From Streptomyces platensis (GTDB lineage: Bacteria > Actinomycetota > Actinomycetes > Streptomycetales > Streptomycetaceae), in contig NZ_CP023691.1 of NCBI RefSeq assembly GCF_008704855.1, positions 4,278,001 through 4,342,000 on the forward strand: a stretch of 64,000 nt of DNA, read 5' to 3'. Below the pieces are notes generated by a model. The model searched no databases, had not been told where the DNA came from, and worked only from the letters and a program-made list of their open reading frames with translations. Position numbers and translations under genes: made by a program. Each line of letters starts with the position of its first letter. Positions within the stretch are counted from its first letter, which is position 1. Below are positions 6,783-15,545 of the stretch, in pieces.

Positions 6783-8441
6783 CTAGCCGGTCCGCCGCCT
6801 TCCGCGGCCTCCGGAGGCCGCTGCGGCCGGGGCGCCCGCGGGTGTGGCGCCCCCGCCCGGCTCCGCGCCGGGCGGACCGGCCGCGTCGCCGCGCTCCGAC
6901 GGCGTCGGCCGGGTGCGGGTCTTGAGGACCTGGGCGGCGATGGCGAGTGTGACGGCCAGGAGCAGGACGTAGAAGACGCCGATTTTGCGGAGGTCGTCGA
7001 GGAAGAACCAGAGGGCGGCCAGGGACGTGAACCAGAAGGCGATGAGCGCGAAGCCGCCGGTGTGTTCGTCCTTGTAACCGGCGGCGAGGCACAGTGCGGA
7101 GACCACGCCCAGGACCAGGGCGATGATGACGTAGTGGGTTTCCCAGCCGATGTTGGCGCGGGCCAGCTCGGACCACACGGCCACGGCCTCCGCCACCGGG
7201 CCCCAGGCCACCGCGCAGGCGAGCCGGGCCGACCACAGCAGCAGCACCGATCCGGCGACGGCGGCGAGCAGTGCGACCCGGGAGAACTGGCCGACCTCGA
7301 TCATGTCGGTCCGGGATATCACCAGGCACAGCAGGCAGCCGAGCAGGGCGACCGCGCCTTCGGCCGTCGGCCGGAACACCACGCGCGCCGGTCGGCGGCG
7401 GACGGGCCGCGGCGACGGTGCGCTCCCGGCGGGCGCGGGCGGAGCCACTGCCCGGGCGGAGTCCACGGCTGGGGCGGAGTCCACGGCTGGGGCGGAGGCT
7501 GCGTCCGGGGTGGGCTGCGCGAGCGGGGCGGGGCCCACCGCCGGGGCAGGCCCCGCCGCCGCGGGATCGAGTGCGGTGGGGGTCGGGGCGAGGGCAGGGG
7601 GCGCCGGGGCGGCGTGAGGGGCCGCGGTGAGGGCCGTGCGCATGGTGGCGGCGTCCGCGAAGCGGTCCTCCCGGCGCTTGTGGAGTGCGCGGGCGATCAC
7701 CGCGTCCACTGCGGGCGGGAGTTCCGGGCGGAGCCGGGAGGGCGGTACCGGTTCCGCGGCCAGATGCTGGTGCATGACGGAGAACGGTGAGTCGCCGGTG
7801 TACGGGGGACGCCCTGTCAGCAGCTCGTACAGCAGACAGCCCACGGCGTACAGATCGGTGCGGTGGTCGGTCGCGGCCCCGTTGATCTGCTCGGGGGCGA
7901 GATAGGCGGGGGTGCCGACCGCCACGCCCGTCCCGGTCAGCCGGGTGGCCACCTCGCTCAGCGCCTTGGCGATGCCGAAGTCGACGACCTTCACCGCGCC
8001 GGAAGCGGTGAGCATGACGTTCGCGGGCTTGATGTCCCGGTGCACGATGGCGTGCCGGTGGCTGTGGTCCAGCGCCGCCAGCACCTGGCCCGTGATGTCG
8101 ACCGCCTGCGCCACGGCCAGCGGGCCGTCCCTCAGCACCTGGCTGAGGGTCCGGCCCGCCACGTACTCCATGACCAGATAGGGCTCGGCCGCACCACCGC
8201 CGGCGTCCTCACCCACGTCATGGACGGTGGCCACACCGGGGTGGTTGAGCGCGGCGGCGGCATGCGCCTCCCGCTGGAAGCGGGTGAGGAACTCGGGCTG
8301 CATCGCCAGCTCGGCGGAGAGGGTCTTGACGGCGACGGTGCGGCGCAGCCGGTGGTCGACGGCGCGGTACACCGTCCCCATCCCGCCGTGCCCGAGCTGC
8401 TCCACCAGCTCGTACCGCTGCCCCAACATCCTGTGTTCCAC
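6783..8441 (-). CDS. Ser/Thr protein kinase with C-terminal multi-pass membrane domain
   Basis: 552 residues from GTG 8441, which follows GGAGG by five bases (an upstream in-frame GTG at 8465 is less well placed). Kinase domain at residues ~10-265: glycine loop GHGGMG 17-22, Lys39, HRDIKPAN with HRD at 134-136, DFG at 154-156. An Ala/Pro-rich linker (~100 residues) follows, then a basic stop and several hydrophobic helices (VALLGCLLCLVI, VALLAAVAGSVLLLW, IIALVLGVVSALCLAAGY, FYVLLLAVTLAIAAQVL). Most Streptomyces PknB-like kinases have one helix and an external sensor; here the sensor would be within the membrane. Monocistronic. Confidence 0.93.
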   Translation of the reverse strand: MEHRMLGQRYELVEQLGHGGMGTVYRAVDHRLRRTVAVKTLSAELAMQPEFLTRFQREAHAAAALNHPGVATVHDVGEDAGGGAAEPYLVMEYVAGRTLSQVLRDGPLAVAQAVDITGQVLAALDHSHRHAIVHRDIKPANVMLTASGAVKVVDFGIAKALSEVATRLTGTGVAVGTPAYLAPEQINGAATDHRTDLYAVGCLLYELLTGRPPYTGDSPFSVMHQHLAAEPVPPSRLRPELPPAVDAVIARALHKRREDRFADAATMRTALTAAPHAAPAPPALAPTPTALDPAAAGPAPAVGPAPLAQPTPDAASAPAVDSAPAVDSARAVAPPAPAGSAPSPRPVRRRPARVVFRPTAEGAVALLGCLLCLVISRTDMIEVGQFSRVALLAAVAGSVLLLWSARLACAVAWGPVAEAVAVWSELARANIGWETHYVIIALVLGVVSALCLAAGYKDEHTGGFALIAFWFTSLAALWFFLDDLRKIGVFYVLLLAVTLAIAAQVLKTRTRPTPSERGDAAGPPGAEPGGGATPAGAPAAAASGGRGRRRTG

Positions 8442-8547
8442 CGGGTTCCTCCAGGGACCGATCACGCCAACACGCCGGAAGACGTACGGGAGAGCGGACG
8501 GGTTCCCCGCCCCGCGGCGGCGCGGCGGCGTGCGACGCGGCGGACCA

Positions 8548-8778
8548 CTACTGCTCGCCCGGAGGCGAACTGCCCGCCCCGTCCTGCTCGGTGACGGTGA
8601 GGGCGGCTGCCGGGCAGAGTCCGGCGGCCAGCCGGGCCCCGGCGTGCAGACCCGGTGGCGGCGCGGCGGTCCGGAGCACGACCAGGCCGTCCTCGGCGTC
8701 CTGGTCGAACACCTCGGGGGCGGTCAGGGCGCACATCCCGGCGCCGATACAGCGGTCGCGGTCGATGCTCAGATGCAC
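8548..8778 (-). CDS. [3Fe-4S] ferredoxin, P450 redox partner
   Basis: 76 residues. Cluster ligands are Cys10 and Cys16 (CIGAGMC) and Cys55 (CPAAAL). With only these three cysteines it should bind a [3Fe-4S] cluster, as do the small ferredoxins next to CYP105-type P450s. The C-terminal GAGSSPPGEQ tail is disordered. It starts 4 bp after the P450 stop, so the two are co-transcribed, and it probably passes electrons from a ferredoxin reductase encoded elsewhere. Confidence 0.92.
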   Translation of the reverse strand: MHLSIDRDRCIGAGMCALTAPEVFDQDAEDGLVVLRTAAPPPGLHAGARLAAGLCPAAALTVTEQDGAGSSPPGEQ

Positions 8779-8782
8779 CGGA

Positions 8783-10069
8783 CTACTCCTTGTCCCAGGT
8801 GACGGGGAGTTGGTACACCCCGTGGATGTTCATGGCGTCGCGCAGCGGCACGTCCTCGGGCGGGACGGCCAGCCGCAGCGTCGGGAAGCGGCGGAACAGC
8901 GCCGGGAAGGCGACCCGCATCTCGACCCGCGCCAGCTGCTGGCCCAGGCACTGGTGGGCGCCGTGGCCGAAGGCCAGATGCCCGGTCGCCTTCCGCTGAA
9001 GATCGAGGGTGTCGGGGTCGGGGAACTTCAGCGGGTCGCGGTTGGCGGCCGACACGGACACGGTGACGGTGTCGCCGGCCTTGATCAGTTGGCCGTCCAG
9101 CTCGACGTCCTCCAGGGCCGCCCGTACGCCGGTGTGGGCGATGCTCAGATAGCGGAGCAGTTCCTCCACCGCCTGGTCGGCGAGGCCGGGATCGGCGCGC
9201 AGGGCGGCGGCCTGCTCGGGGTGGCTCAGCAGGGCGAAGGTGCCGAGCCCGAGCATGTTCGCGGTGGTGTCGAGACCGGCGGCCAGCAGGAAGCCGCCGA
9301 TACCGGCGAGTTCTTCATCGGTCAGTTCGCTGGTGGTCAGATCGCTGAGCAGGTCATCGGTGGGGTGGGCGCGCTTGGCCGGCACCAGTTCGCCGACGCA
9401 TTCCGTGAGCGCGGTCAGGGCGGCCATCTGCGCCTCCAGGCCGGCATCCGGACTGCTCAGCACCGCGGCGTGCTCCTGGAATCCCGCGCGGTCGGACTGC
9501 GGCACACCGAGCAGTTCGCAGATCATCAGGGCCGGGACCGGGTGCGCGAACGCCTGCACCAGATCGACCACGGGTCCCTGGCGCTCCATGGCGTCGAGGT
9601 GGTCGGCGGTGATCTGCTCGACCCGCTCGGTGAGCAGGCGCATCCGGCGGACGGTGAACTTGCCCGCGAGCAGCCGCCGGTAGCGGGTGTGCTCCGGTGC
9701 GTCGATCCCGGTGAGGTCGCCGATCTGTGCCGGGGGCAGCGGACCGGGAGGCCCGCCCGGCAGGGGGAGGCGCAGCAGCTCGTACCGGGAGCTGAAGCGG
9801 GGGTCGGCGGCGATCGCCCGGGTCACGGCGTGGCCGGTGGCCAGCCAGCCGACGTGCCCGTCGGGGTATCGCATCGGGCGCAGCGGCTGCTGCTCGCGCA
9901 GTTCCGCCAGCTCGGCGGGCGGATCGAAGGGGCAGCCCGCGGCGCGGGTCAGCGGCAGGGTCACCGGCTCGGGCTGCGCCGCCGCTTGATGAGCGGTCTG
10001 CCCGGTCGCGGGTGCGGACAGGTCAGATGGTGCGGACAGGTCAGACGGTGCGATCTGTTCGTGCTGCAT
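8783..10069 (-). CDS. Cytochrome P450, CYP105-like
   Basis: 428 residues from ATG 10069, with GGAGG five bases upstream. Heme loop FGHGAHQCLG with Cys374, ExxR at Glu303-Arg306, I-helix AGLDTT at 264-269 (Asp for the usual Glu and Leu for His/Phe in AGxET), and C-helix TGIDAPEHTRYRRLLAGKF typical of CYP105. The first ~35 residues are a poorly conserved repeat (APSDLS twice, a tandem duplication in the DNA). Substrate unknown; CYP105 enzymes hydroxylate xenobiotics or secondary metabolites. Followed directly by its ferredoxin gene. Confidence 0.93.
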   Translation of the reverse strand: MQHEQIAPSDLSAPSDLSAPATGQTAHQAAAQPEPVTLPLTRAAGCPFDPPAELAELREQQPLRPMRYPDGHVGWLATGHAVTRAIAADPRFSSRYELLRLPLPGGPPGPLPPAQIGDLTGIDAPEHTRYRRLLAGKFTVRRMRLLTERVEQITADHLDAMERQGPVVDLVQAFAHPVPALMICELLGVPQSDRAGFQEHAAVLSSPDAGLEAQMAALTALTECVGELVPAKRAHPTDDLLSDLTTSELTDEELAGIGGFLLAAGLDTTANMLGLGTFALLSHPEQAAALRADPGLADQAVEELLRYLSIAHTGVRAALEDVELDGQLIKAGDTVTVSVSAANRDPLKFPDPDTLDLQRKATGHLAFGHGAHQCLGQQLARVEMRVAFPALFRRFPTLRLAVPPEDVPLRDAMNIHGVYQLPVTWDKE

Positions 10070-10371
10070 GAGGTCCTCCGATGAAGGATGACGGCACGGC
10101 GAAGCGTTGCCGGGCGGAGTGCAGGGTGAAGAGCGCGATGAGGAATGCGGTGCAGCGCGCGGTGAGGGCGGGCTGCGGGCCCCCGGCGAACTGCGGTGGG
10201 CCCGCGGTGAAGTGCGGGCGCTCACGGTGAGTCGGGCTGCGAGCCGCGGTGCGTCCGCGATGAGTACGCGGTGAGTGCGCGACGCGTGATGGGTGTAGTG
10301 CCCCGTGGAGCGTGTGATGCGTGCGAAGAGGCTTGTGGAGCGGTCTTTGGAGCGGGTTCTGGAGCGCCCGT
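10070..10371. other. Intergenic region between ABC permease and P450 operon
   Basis: 302 bp with no gene-like frame. It is rich in short irregular GCGGTGAG-type repeats and presumably holds the P450 promoter. No clear terminator or operator is seen. Confidence 0.4.
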
Positions 10372-11163
10372 TCAGCGGGTGGCGCTGCGGCGGAAGGCCG
10401 TACGGGCCCACAGGTAGCCGACCAGGGTGAGGCCGACGCACCAGGCCACGGCGCCTATCGCGGCGCCGCCGACCTCGGTGCCCATCAGCAGGCCCCGCAG
10501 GGTCTCGATGACCGGGGTGAAGGGCTGGTACTCGGCGAACCAGCGCAGCCCGGTGGGCATGGACTCCGGCGGAACGATGGCGCTGCCGAGGAACGGGAGG
10601 AACTGCATCGGCAAGGGGATGTTGCTGGCCGTCTCGACGTTCTTGGCCACCAGGCCGATGGCGGCCGACAGCCAGGTCAGCGCCAGGGTGAGCAGCGTGA
10701 GCAGGCCGGCGGCGGCGAGCCACCCGAGCGGGGTGGCGTGCGGCCGGAAGCCCATGAGGAGCGCGACGCCGATGACGAAGGCGATGCTGACCAGTGTCTG
10801 GAGCACACTGCCGACGACATGCCCGGTCAGGAACGAGGCCCGGGATATCGCCATGGTGCGGAAGCGGTTGACGATGCCCTCGGTCATATCGGAACAGACG
10901 CCGACCGCGGTGACCAGGGCGCCCGAGGTCGCGGCCATGAGGATGATGCCGGGGGCCACATAGTCGATGTAGTCGGCGCTGCCGCTGGCCGTCCCGCCGA
11001 TACCGGTCCCCAGGGCGCCGCCGAAGACATAGGTGAAGAGCAGCAGCATCAGGACAGGCATGGCGACGACCGAGATCGTCATGGAGGGGTAGCGCAGAGC
11101 GTGCTTCAGATTGCGCCGCAGCATCGTCCGGGCATCGCGGGCCGCGTAGGTCAGGGTGGTCAT
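10372..11163 (-). CDS. ABC-2 type transporter permease (DrrB-like)
   Basis: 263 residues from ATG 11163, which overlaps the stop of the ATPase gene by 4 bp. Six hydrophobic helices with the ABC-2 layout: VVAMPVLMLLLFTYVFGGAL, APGIILMAATSGALVTAVG, LVSIAFVIGVALLMGF, LLTLLTLALTWLSAAIGL and a C-terminal pair. The motif EGIVNRFRTMAISR between helices 2 and 3 is typical of daunorubicin-resistance DrrB permeases. It exports a hydrophobic compound together with the adjacent ATPase. Last gene of the RHH-DUF4097-ABC operon. Confidence 0.92.
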   Translation of the reverse strand: MTTLTYAARDARTMLRRNLKHALRYPSMTISVVAMPVLMLLLFTYVFGGALGTGIGGTASGSADYIDYVAPGIILMAATSGALVTAVGVCSDMTEGIVNRFRTMAISRASFLTGHVVGSVLQTLVSIAFVIGVALLMGFRPHATPLGWLAAAGLLTLLTLALTWLSAAIGLVAKNVETASNIPLPMQFLPFLGSAIVPPESMPTGLRWFAEYQPFTPVIETLRGLLMGTEVGGAAIGAVAWCVGLTLVGYLWARTAFRRSATR

Positions 11164-12149
11164 CGGGCGTTCTCCTTCGGGGAGTTGGCCTCGCTGGCGG
11201 ACCGGTCGCGGCCGGTGAGGGTGAGGAAGACATCGTCGAGGTCGGGGGTGTGCACGGTCAGTTCCTCGGCGCGGACCGACGCCTGGTCCAGGGCGTCGAG
11301 GACGGCGCGGAGGGCGGGCACGCTGCCGTCTCCGGGGACGTGCAGGGTGAGCGCTTCGCTGTCGTGTGCGGTGGCGCTGAAGAGGGCGGCGGCAGCGTCG
11401 AGTTGGGGCGTGTCGGCGAAGCGGAGGCGGATATGGCCGCCGGGGATCCGTCGCTTCAGCTCGTCCGCGGTGCCTTCGGCGACCAGATTTCCGTGGTCCA
11501 GGACGGCGATACGGTCGGCGAGTTGGTCGGCTTCTTCCAGATATTGCGTGGTCAGGAAGATGGTGACGCCGTCGTCGGCGACCAGGCTGCGGATGATCTC
11601 CCACATGGTGCGCCGGCTGCGTGGATCGAGTCCGGTGGTCGGTTCGTCGAGGAAGATGATGCGCGGATTCCCGACCAGGGTCATCGCGAGGTCGAGCTTG
11701 CGGCGCATACCGCCCGAGAAGGTGGCGACGGGCTTGGTGGCGGCCTCGGTGAGGTCGAAGCGGCGCAGCAGCTCGGTGGCGCGCCGTCGGCCTTCGCGGC
11801 GGTCGAGATGGTGCAGGTCCGCCATGAGGAGCAAGTTCTCCCGGGCGGTGAGCAGGTTGTCCACCGCGGCGAACTGGCCGGTGACACCGATCGCGGCGCG
11901 TACGGCGTCCGCCTCACGGACCAGGTCATGGCCGGCGACCCGTGCCTGGCCGGCGGTGGCAGGGATGAGGGTGGAGAGGATCTGCACGGTGGTGGTCTTG
12001 CCCGCGCCGTTGGGCCCGAGCAGGGCGAAGACCGTGCCTTCGGGGATGCGCAGGTCGATGCCGTCGAGCACCACCTTGTCGCCGTAGGACTTGGATAACC
12101 CCGTGGCGTCGATCGCCGTCGCGACGGCGGTCGTGGACGTCGTGATCAT
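11160..12149 (-). CDS. ABC transporter ATP-binding protein (DrrA-like)
   Basis: 329 residues. Walker A GPNGAGKTT at residues 45-53, signature SGGMRRKLDLA, Walker B IIFLDEPTTGLD, then a ~100-residue C-terminal regulatory domain ending in VHTPDLDDVFLTLTGRD, the DrrA-family CREEM-like end. It couples ATP hydrolysis to efflux through the permease encoded immediately downstream (ATGA overlap). The substrate is unknown; there is no polyketide cluster in the window, so drug self-resistance is not implied. Confidence 0.94.
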   Translation of the reverse strand: MITTSTTAVATAIDATGLSKSYGDKVVLDGIDLRIPEGTVFALLGPNGAGKTTTVQILSTLIPATAGQARVAGHDLVREADAVRAAIGVTGQFAAVDNLLTARENLLLMADLHHLDRREGRRRATELLRRFDLTEAATKPVATFSGGMRRKLDLAMTLVGNPRIIFLDEPTTGLDPRSRRTMWEIIRSLVADDGVTIFLTTQYLEEADQLADRIAVLDHGNLVAEGTADELKRRIPGGHIRLRFADTPQLDAAAALFSATAHDSEALTLHVPGDGSVPALRAVLDALDQASVRAEELTVHTPDLDDVFLTLTGRDRSASEANSPKENAR

Positions 12150-12211
12150 GAGAGTTCCGCGTTCTGGATGTGGTGGTGGCCGGCCGCCAGCGGCCGGACC
12201 TGGTCAGGAGC

Positions 12212-13048
12212 TCAGGAGCGGCGGATCAGGATGTCGCCGATGCTGGTGTGGGCGCGTACCTCTACGGTCTCGGCGCTGTCCCCGGGGCCCTCCGCGGCGC
12301 CGAGGTCGTTGTGCACCCTGCCGAGGCCGGTGGTCACGTCCAGCCAGGCGGCGGTGGACGCACGGATGCCGACCTCCAGATCACCGGCGGCGGCCTGGAG
12401 TACGACCTGGCCACGGGCCACTTCGCCGATCCGGATGGCACCGTTGGCCGACTTGGCCTCGACTCCGGCGTGGGCGACACCGACGGAGATGAGGCCGTTG
12501 GACGCGCTCGCCCGCAGGGCGCCGGTGACCTCGCCGATCATGGTCGCGCCGTTGCTGTTCTTGACCAGCGCCGCGCCCGCGATCTCGCCGACCTCGATCC
12601 GGCCCGAGCCGAAGATCTCGGCGTCGCCCGCCACGCGGTCCAGCCGGATGTCGCCGTACTGGGTCCGCAGATTGGCGGCCTCCGCCACATCGACCTGGAG
12701 GTCACCGAGCGAGGTCTTGAGCCGGCACTCGCCGAGCCGGCCATCCACGGTGAAGTCCGCCATGGGCGAGGTGCCCAGGACGTCCGACCCGGTCGGCAGC
12801 TCGATGGTGACGGCGACGGAGCCGGACTTGCCGAAGAGGGAGCGCTTCTTGGGACCCTTGACGAGCAGCTTGCCGCCGGAGCAGGTGACCTTGGTCTGCT
12901 GCGCGGCCCGTACATCGGCCTCCGCGGTGGCGTCGCCCGGCAGCACCTCGACAACGGTGTCGGTGCGCTTGCTCGCGGCGATCCGGACGGAGCCGAGGTC
13001 GATCTCGACGGTGACGGAGAGCGGTTCGGGTGTGTCGAAAGCAGGCAT
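12212..13048 (-). CDS. DUF4097 beta-strand repeat protein (cytosolic)
   Basis: 278 residues with no signal peptide. A run of short beta-strand repeats typical of DUF4097 is visible: GDIRLDRVAGDAEIFGSGRI, NGATMIGEVTGALRASASNG, SANGAIRIGEVARG, AAAGDLEVGIRAS. DUF4097 forms a beta-solenoid of unknown biochemical role, often near envelope or stress genes. It lies between the RHH regulator and the ABC exporter (62 bp before the ATPase), probably in one operon. Confidence 0.88.
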   Translation of the reverse strand: MPAFDTPEPLSVTVEIDLGSVRIAASKRTDTVVEVLPGDATAEADVRAAQQTKVTCSGGKLLVKGPKKRSLFGKSGSVAVTIELPTGSDVLGTSPMADFTVDGRLGECRLKTSLGDLQVDVAEAANLRTQYGDIRLDRVAGDAEIFGSGRIEVGEIAGAALVKNSNGATMIGEVTGALRASASNGLISVGVAHAGVEAKSANGAIRIGEVARGQVVLQAAAGDLEVGIRASTAAWLDVTTGLGRVHNDLGAAEGPGDSAETVEVRAHTSIGDILIRRS

Positions 13049-13165
13049 GGCTGTGCCGTCCTCATGGCTGGTGGGTGTTCCCGCCGAACGGGCGGGTGAA
13101 GGAATGGAGGAATGGAGGAGTGAGTGCGCGGGTGGATGGGTGAGTCAGCGTGCGGCGAGCGAGCC

Positions 13166-13705
13166 CTAGCGGACCCACCCCGTGTAGCCCTGCTTGCCCG
13201 CATAGCGGGGGCCGCGGCCGCCCGGGCGGCTGGGGGCGCCGGGCTCCAGGGCCGAGGCGACGGCCCGCACCAGCCAGGCGTTGACCGAGAGGCCTTCCTG
13301 TCCTGCGGCCTCCTCGACGCGGGCCTTGAGCGGGGCGGGAAGGCGGAAGTTGATCCGGGCGGTGCCGCCCTCGTCGGCGTCCGCGACGGCCGGGGGCGCG
13401 ACCGCCCGCGGCTCGCTCGCCGCCGACTCGTGCAACTCCGGCTGCCCGTACGGCTCCTGGACCGGCGGTGCGGTCACCACGAACTCGGGGTCGAGCCCGC
13501 GCAGCCGCAGATCGACCGATCCGGGGGCCAGATCGCGGGTGATCTCGGTCATGGCGGAGGAGAGGGCGTTCAGCAGCGTGAGCCGGACGGCCGACTCCAG
13601 GGGGGTGGTGAGCCGCTCGGCCAGGGCGCGGGCTTCTTCTCCGCCCGTGTCCGCGGCGACCGCGAGCTCGTGCCGGAGATTGTCGACGTAGGGCGTGAGG
13701 TCCAT
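13166..13705 (-). CDS. Ribbon-helix-helix (HicB-like) regulator
   Basis: 179 residues from ATG 13705; an in-frame GTG at 13735 would start inside the operator repeats. The C-terminal part (about residues 115-155) has the strand-helix-helix ARINFRLPAPLKARVEEAA with SVNAWLVRAVASALE of a HicB/Arc DNA-binding domain. The N-terminal ~90 residues are HicB-like partner domain (PYVDNLRHELAVAADTGGEEARALAERL). No HicA toxin gene is adjacent, so it is more likely an autoregulator than an antitoxin. First gene of an operon with DUF4097 and ABC exporter; its promoter is packed with matching palindromes. Confidence 0.82.
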   Translation of the reverse strand: MDLTPYVDNLRHELAVAADTGGEEARALAERLTTPLESAVRLTLLNALSSAMTEITRDLAPGSVDLRLRGLDPEFVVTAPPVQEPYGQPELHESAASEPRAVAPPAVADADEGGTARINFRLPAPLKARVEEAAGQEGLSVNAWLVRAVASALEPGAPSRPGGRGPRYAGKQGYTGWVR

Positions 13706-13707
13706 GA

Positions 13708-13783
13708 CGCCATCATGGCACCATGATGGCGCCACCGCAAGCCATCGTGGCGCAGGAATGGCACCACTGGCGCCATCGTGGCG
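13708..13783. promoter_or_regulatory. Operator array for the RHH regulator
   Basis: A 24-bp palindrome at 13708-13731 (arms CGCCATCATGG around CA) is followed by GCCATCGTGGCG at 13741-13752 and again at 13772-13783, with a related GGCACCACTGGCGCC between. They share the unit CCATSRTGG. The array abuts the start codon of the RHH gene. RHH proteins bind such tandem short palindromes cooperatively, so autoregulation of the operon is inferred. Confidence 0.7.
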
Positions 13784-14027
13784 TCACGCACGGCACCATG
13801 CGCCTTCCGCGTACTGCCCTTCGCGGGGCGCCGGCGGTCCCCCGCCCGCCTGCCCGGTGCCGAACGAGGGCGGCTCCCGCGGCAGTTGCCCCCGCGCCCG
13901 GCGGCCTTGCCGGGCAGGCCCCGCCCAAGCTCCGGAACCCGGGAACGCCACCCCTCGGCACGCTCGAACAGGCGGGCTATGGTGCTCCCGCAGACTGTTC
14001 AACCCGTGCGGGGGAGGCGAACTCACG

Positions 14028-15545
14028 GTGTCCGATCTGGGACGGCTCGTAGCCGGGCGGTACCGGCTGGTGGAGCGGGTCGGCCGTGGCGGCATGGGCA
14101 CGGTGTGGCGGGCCGAGGACGAGCTGCTCGGGCGGCCGGTCGCGGTGAAGAAGCTGCTGGTACCGCCGCATCTGAACGACGACGAGATCGAGACGCTCTA
14201 CGAGCGCACCCGCCGCGAGGCCCGCAGCGCCGCCCGGATCACCCACCCCCATGTGATCGTGGTGCACGACGTCGTCGACGACGAGGGCCTGCCGTGCATC
14301 GTCATGGAGTACATCCCCTCGGTCACCCTGGGCGACCTGGTGAAGAGCAAGGGGGCGCTGCCGCCCGCCGAAGCGGCCCGGATCGGCTCCAGCATGGCCG
14401 CCGCGCTGCGCGCCGCCCATGACGCCGGGGTGCTGCACCGGGACGTCAAGCCCGCCAATGTGCTGCTCGGGAACGACGGGCGGATCGTGCTGACCGACTT
14501 CGGCATCGCCGTGCAGTCCGGCACGCCCTCCCTGACCCGGACCGGCGAACTGGTCGGGTCGATCCAGTACCTCGCGCCGGAACGCCTCCGCAGCAACATC
14601 GCCGAACCCGGCCCGGCCTGTGACCTGTGGTCCCTCGGGGCGACGCTCTACCAGGCGGTCGAGGGGCGGCCCCCGTTCAGCCGGGACACCGCCATCGAGA
14701 CGGCGTACGCCATCGCCGCCGAGGAGTACCCGCCCCCGCGCAACGCCGGTGACCTGGCCCCGGTGATCGCGGGTCTGCTCGTGAAGGAACCCGGGGAGCG
14801 CATGGCCGCTCATGAGGCCGAGCGCCTCCTGCGCGCCCATACGACCGGCACGGGGATCCTGCTCGACGACCAGCCCACCAGGACGCAGCGCGCCGAGGTC
14901 CCCGCGGTTCCCGCCCGCAAGGGCAGGCGCGGCCGCCGTACGGCGCTGTGGAGTGCCGCGGCCATGGCGGTCGCCGCTTCCGTGACCGGTGGCGTGCTGC
15001 TGTGGCCCTGGGGCGGTGCCGAGGCGACGAGCGCCACCCCGCCCGGCTCCAAGACCGCCGGCCACCCTTCGGCTCCCCGCCCCTCTGCACCTCCGCCGGT
15101 GCCCTCCGGATACCACATCCAGAAGCCGGGCAAAGGCTTCTCCCTCCCCGTACCGGACGGCTGGACCCGCAAGCATCCTCCGGGCGGTGACGTCGCCTAC
15201 GTGGACCCGTCCGGAAAGGTGGGCCTGCGGATCAACATCGTCCCATTCGCCGGCGCGAAGGCTCCGGTCCAGCACTGGCGGGAGACCGAAGAGGACCAGA
15301 CGCGCCGGGAAAACCCGGGCTATGAGCGGGTCCGGATGGACCCCACGACGTTCCGCGGCCGGCCCGCGGGCTACTGGGAGTTCACCTTCAACGGCTCGGC
15401 ACGGGAGTTCCGGGCGGTGGAGGTGGCCTTCAGCGGCTCCAACGGCACCCAGTACGTGGTCTACCTGTGCGCCCCGAACGACCAGTGGAGCCGTTACCGG
15501 CCGGTCTTCGACACCGCCCTTGAGGGCGTCCGGCTCCACGCCTAG
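14028..15545 (+). CDS. Ser/Thr protein kinase with external C-terminal domain
   Basis: 505 residues from GTG 14028, downstream of GGGGGAGG. Kinase domain at residues ~10-265: glycine loop GRGGMG 19-24, Lys41, HRD 137-139, DFG 157-159, and the activation-segment GELVGSIQYLAPE. A linker with polar repeats leads to one transmembrane helix (about 305-325, ALWSAAAMAVAASVTGGVLL) and an extracytoplasmic ~140-residue domain (YHIQKPGKGFSLPVPDGW...), a PASTA-free sensor type common in Streptomyces. The stop TAG overlaps the CTAG duplicated at the edge of the MITE-like insertion. Confidence 0.93.
   Translation: MSDLGRLVAGRYRLVERVGRGGMGTVWRAEDELLGRPVAVKKLLVPPHLNDDEIETLYERTRREARSAARITHPHVIVVHDVVDDEGLPCIVMEYIPSVTLGDLVKSKGALPPAEAARIGSSMAAALRAAHDAGVLHRDVKPANVLLGNDGRIVLTDFGIAVQSGTPSLTRTGELVGSIQYLAPERLRSNIAEPGPACDLWSLGATLYQAVEGRPPFSRDTAIETAYAIAAEEYPPPRNAGDLAPVIAGLLVKEPGERMAAHEAERLLRAHTTGTGILLDDQPTRTQRAEVPAVPARKGRRGRRTALWSAAAMAVAASVTGGVLLWPWGGAEATSATPPGSKTAGHPSAPRPSAPPPVPSGYHIQKPGKGFSLPVPDGWTRKHPPGGDVAYVDPSGKVGLRINIVPFAGAKAPVQHWRETEEDQTRRENPGYERVRMDPTTFRGRPAGYWEFTFNGSAREFRAVEVAFSGSNGTQYVVYLCAPNDQWSRYRPVFDTALEGVRLHA

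Noticed and set aside
5794..7329. Long minus-strand frame opposite the zinc-ribbon gene
   Set aside because: Shadow of the Ser/Gly-rich coding region; the plus-strand protein has the zinc ribbon and membrane helix.
8783..11233. Extension of the P450 frame far upstream to 11233
   Set aside because: The extension runs through the ABC permease on the same strand in another frame; the ATG at 10069 has GGAGG and matches the family N-terminus.
13784..14027. Upstream extension of the second kinase to 13695
   Set aside because: It would translate the RHH operator repeats; the GTG at 14028 starts exactly at the usual kinase N-terminus.
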